This document shows, piece after piece, positions 60,912-64,000 of a stretch of DNA of 64,000 bases. Position 1 is the first letter of the stretch. Each line of letters starts with the position of its first letter. The translations under genes were made by a program, and so were the position numbers. The notes below the pieces were generated by a model. That model was not told the origin of the DNA and did not search any database. It worked only from the letters and a program-made list of their open reading frames with translations. Origin of the DNA: Desmodesmus armatus (lineage: Eukaryota; Chlorophyta; Chlorophyceae; Sphaeropleales; Scenedesmaceae); contig VIIQ02000647.1 of NCBI GenBank assembly GCA_007449985.2, forward strand, positions 1 through 64,000. The letters are read 5' to 3'.

Positions 60912-63100
60912 TCAGCCCTGGCGTGCAGGTGCACCAACAGGAGGCACCGTCAGCAGCAGGGCCGCAGCAGCATAGTAGCAAACGGTGCAGCCGCTGTTGC
61001 CCTTGTACTTGCTGACATTGCCGCAGTACTTGAGGTGCTGCTTGCCAGGAAGCTTCACCCACACCAGGTCGCCAGTGATCTGCACTGCAGAGCGCTCAGC
61101 AATGTTCTTCTGGAGATACTTTGCCCAGCTGTCGTCGTATGTCTCCCAGTCACCGTTGTCATCATTGTCCTCATCGTCCTCAATGCCTTCATTCCGAAAG
61201 TAACCATTTGGGTCCCATTCACTACCTCCTGGGTGGCTCTTGAAGCTTTTCATGACTGCCAGCTTGCCAGGTGACAGGGGGCGCGAGGGCGCTTCCTTCT
61301 CGTATGATGGGTATTTCAAATCCCACTTGTTAAACCTGTCAAGGCTCACAACTGGCACAACCATGACATCCAAACCCAATGCCCGTGCTGCCCGGTATAG
61401 CTGCAGGTCAGCGCCCTTCAAGTTGCCAGGCTCAATGCTGTCTGGCATGTTGTGTGACTCATCGTTATCTTCATCGCTCTCATAACCGTACCTTGAACGT
61501 TCTGCATAAGCACGTTCCGAGCACTCTTCCAGTGTCTCTACAGCATAGAAGTGCTCCAGTGCAAGGCCCAAGGTGACTCCTGCAGGGTACCAGGTAGCAT
61601 CACTGAGCGCTGCCGCCAGATGAACACCAAAGGCAGACTCGCGTGCTGCTGCTGCAGATGCTGCAAGGCCACCACTGTCCTGGCTGCTGCTGTCACCACC
61701 GCTGGCAGGCCGGTACAGGTTGTAGGTCAGGGTCACACGGTGGCCTGTAGTGACGGGCTTGATCTCGTGCTCACAGTCGCTGTACATGGCAGCCCATGCA
61801 AGCTCGCCACAGCTATCGCCGCTGGCAGCAGCTGCCAGCCTGGCACTGCTGGTGCTGCCCCAGTCGTGTGTGACTGATGTGCTGAGGTCTGGGCTCCTGA
61901 TGATGAGCTCGCCACCAGTGAACTCTGTGGGGAGGCAGAAGATGAGGGAGCCAAACATGTCTGGGCTGGCGGGTGTGTCGCGGTGGGCCTTGAAGAAGCC
62001 TGCAGCAGCAGTATGGCGATTGTGGCGGACAGCAGCAGCAGTGGTGGCAGCAGCACCGTGTTTGAGCAACAGAGCCATCAGCCTGTCAGAGAAGCTCACA
62101 GAGATTAAGCCCGCTTCTGCAATTTTCATTTTCGGGCATGCAAATCAGGCATACATGCATGCCCTGGGCATGTGCATGCATGCTCAGTCAGCTGCGCAAA
62201 GCAACACCAAGCAGTCAAACAGTATGCTTGCAGCAGCACTCTGTTGCGTGTGACCTCCATGCATATCAGCTGCACATGCATGTGAGCTGCATACTGAAAG
62301 CTGGCAAACAGGACATGCACCAGCACAGCGAGTTTTCAGCCCAAAAAAGGGCGATGCATGCAGTTGTGCAAGTGTATTTTGTGGCAAGTCTTGACAGGAT
62401 CCCTCACCGTCAGGACTGTACACGTTGAGGGCATACACCTCCACGCGGATGGGGCCTGCCGCCTCAGGCATCATCATGGCTCCAACGTCCTCCATGATGG
62501 CTTGGCTGGGCAAGGAGCTCCCCAAGTTGAGCCCGAGCTTGTTGGCAGGCAGCTGCAGGGCCTTGCGCACAGCCTCGTTGTGGAGGGTCTGCCGGCCCAG
62601 GCCAAACATGGCAGGGCTGCAGGCATCCAGCAGGGGCTGCAGCTCTGTGGGGTCGTTGCCAGACAGCGGGAAGTTCACCTGTGGTGGTGGCGGGTGTGGG
62701 CGGGTGGGAGGCAGGAACATGGAGGGCGCTGCACAGCATGCTTGATTGTACCGGTTGCTGTGTGACGTTTTCTGCAACCTCCACCAGCAGAGACATGCTG
62801 TCACCGCTACCATGGCACATCTGCTTGCCCTGCTGCATGCACCGGGTGCATAGGTGGCCTGCTTGAGGGACTTCAGAGGTTTTGGTGTCTTTCTGCTGTT
62901 CACAACAGCAGACAGCACCGGCCAGACCAGGCATGGCTGCTGCATGAGCATGCAGGGTGACTCACGGAGCCAAGCTGGTTGTTGTGGTCCTTGAAATACA
63001 CCTCCAGCGGCTTTGACAGCTCCAGCACGCCAGAGATCTCAAAAGCAGAAGAGCCCGCTGATGCAGCAGACAGCAACTGCGTCCTCAGTGACTCAGCCAT
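60912..63100 (-). CDS. Fe(II)/2-oxoglutarate-dependent dioxygenase
   Basis: Exons 62966-63100, 62408-62678 and 60912-61999 sum to 1494 bases (497 aa) in phase. The fold is a 2OG-Fe(II) oxygenase: VEVYALNVYSPDG joins GFFKAHRDTPASPDMFGSLI across the second intron, giving iron ligands His141 and Asp143. These are followed by PTEFTGGELIIRSPD, then SDCEHEIKPVTTGHRVTLTY with distal His213 and the 2OG-binding Arg223. Substrate is unknown; prolyl-hydroxylase-like relatives act on proteins. An acceptor at 62116 would also keep phase but would insert 39 residues between SPDG and FFKAH, breaking a conserved stretch, so 61999 is preferred. Residues after ~260 contain acidic runs and are not recognised. 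A diverged inverted copy of exon 1 lies at 63644. Confidence 0.88.
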
Positions 63101-63643
63101 GGTGCACGCGTGGGTTGGTGCGCTTATGATTTCCGGGTCGTGATCTTGCAAACGAGCTTACTGAAGTCGTAAATGCTTAGCTCCTAGGTTCATCTGTTGG
63201 CTGGCCACAAGACAGAGGTGTGACGTCAGGCAACGAAGCTTGAACTATGGCGGGAAATGAAGTTTCAAAATTTTCCACGGGATCCGGGCGATCGGGCAAG
63301 CAAACTCGCCAGCTGCGGTGACAATCAACCATATCGAATGATTTATTAATAATCCAGCGCCGATCACGGCGGTTGCGGACGAACATCGCGACGTTGACGG
63401 CATCCCGAACGCCTTAGAAGTGCTCCGGTGTATAGTCAATTTGGCATTCGACCCCATAAGGACCCTCGCCCAGGTACTGTTTCATTTTGTGACATCGGGG
63501 CCTGTGACATCACACCTGAGTGTTGAGCCTCCTGCTTCTGACAGACCACTTGTACTAGTGACCTTGGTAAGCTCGTCTGCAAATTTGCGAATTTTACAAA
63601 GTTGCCAAAATGCAGATCCACCAACCGGGCTGAGCCCCTGCAG
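63101..63643. other. Region between the dioxygenase and its inverted partial copy
   Basis: This is probably a divergent promoter region. No complete gene or RNA was recognised. Confidence 0.4.
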
Positions 63644-63770
63644 CAGTCTTTGCGGAGGCGGTTGCTGTCAGCTGCAACAGCGGGCTCTCTTGCATTTGAA
63701 GTCTCTGGTGTGCTTCACCTTTCAAAGCCGCTGAGGGTGTACTTCAAACACAACAATAGCCAGCCTGGCT
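63644..63770 (+). pseudogene. Partial inverted copy of dioxygenase exon 1
   Basis: The translation QSLRRRLLSAATAGSLAFEV and onward (SGVLHLSKPLRVYFKHNNSQ) matches residues 3-44 of the dioxygenase in the opposite orientation. The copy begins right after a CCCCTGCAG acceptor. No in-frame ATG precedes it, so it may be an internal exon of a divergent paralogue that runs off the window, or a fragment. Nothing matching exon 2 is seen before base 64000. Confidence 0.75.
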
Positions 63771-64000
63771 GTGCGGGTGCCCTGAATGCATGCATCTTCC
63801 AGGCTGATCTGGCAAGTGCTGCTTGCTGTCGTCAACAGCAGCCTGCTTGCTGAGACCCCAGGTAGCAATCAAACCCTTGATGCCGCCAGGCAGGACAGCA
63901 CTAAGCAACCCGCTGGCCCGTACTCTAGCTAGTAGGCACATATCACGTGCCTCAAGGCATGCAGATGCACGCTCGTAGCTGTGGAAGCATGTCTCTGCTG

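Noticed and set aside
60912..62116. Dioxygenase exon 3 beginning at 62116
   Set aside because: Phase is equally good, but it inserts 39 residues between SPDG and FFKAHRD, which are contiguous in the family. The acceptor at 61999 restores the conserved stretch.

Overview
The window is nuclear DNA of a eukaryotic green alga, most likely a chlorophyte. Genes are split by many GT-AG introns. Several proteins begin with plastid transit peptides. TGTAA motifs, the usual green-algal poly(A) signal, lie 60-260 bases after several stops. CAG/CTG runs are common in exons and introns. The gene set is plastid and mitochondrial: coproporphyrinogen oxidase, ELIP-type light-stress proteins, a complex I subunit and a DUF1350 protein. 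I cannot name the species. Exon models were built by hand from splice sites and domain continuity. In ten genes the exon lengths sum to a whole number of codons and the phases agree at every junction.

Layout. 1-8355: tandem array of a ~2.95 kb unit (two full copies and one partial), each with a ~720 bp segment bounded by 23 bp inverted repeats. 8503-11819 (-): DUF1350 alpha/beta-hydrolase-like gene with a one-base frameshift. 12370-13579 (+): complex I ~21 kDa-type subunit. 14057-17326 (-): 5'-truncated LINE with a long intact reverse transcriptase ORF. 18486-22593 (-): Gln-rich NFRKB/INO80-type protein. 23045-26325 (-): coproporphyrinogen III oxidase. 26606-30503 (-): RCC1 propeller. 31636-33740 (+): damaged ELIP copy A. 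34602-42289 (-): secreted 'choice-of-anchor I' propeller with a very large poly-aspartate insertion. 43893-47968 (+): intact ELIP copy B with a 2.9 kb intron full of repeats. 47969-51159: duplicated block, repeat expansion and a tRNA-derived SINE. 51160-52883 (+): ELIP copy C. 53807-55079 (+): plastid YCII-domain protein. 55711-59429 (+): STK16-like kinase. 60130-60800: minisatellite. 60912-63100 (-): Fe(II)/2OG dioxygenase, with an inverted partial copy of its first exon at 63644.

Three themes run through the window. First, partial tandem duplications that span exon-intron boundaries recur in four genes (DUF1350, NFRKB-like, CPX1, kinase). This pattern could expand or create introns. Second, short near-perfect hairpins (9-18 bp arms, 1-4 nt loops) are scattered through introns, and one lies in an ELIP exon. 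Third, gene parts have been shuffled: ELIP C carries a first-exon targeting region related to that of the neighbouring YCII gene rather than to that of ELIP B. No operon-like unit or prokaryotic system is present. The genes appear to be ordinary independent transcription units, several of them divergent or convergent.
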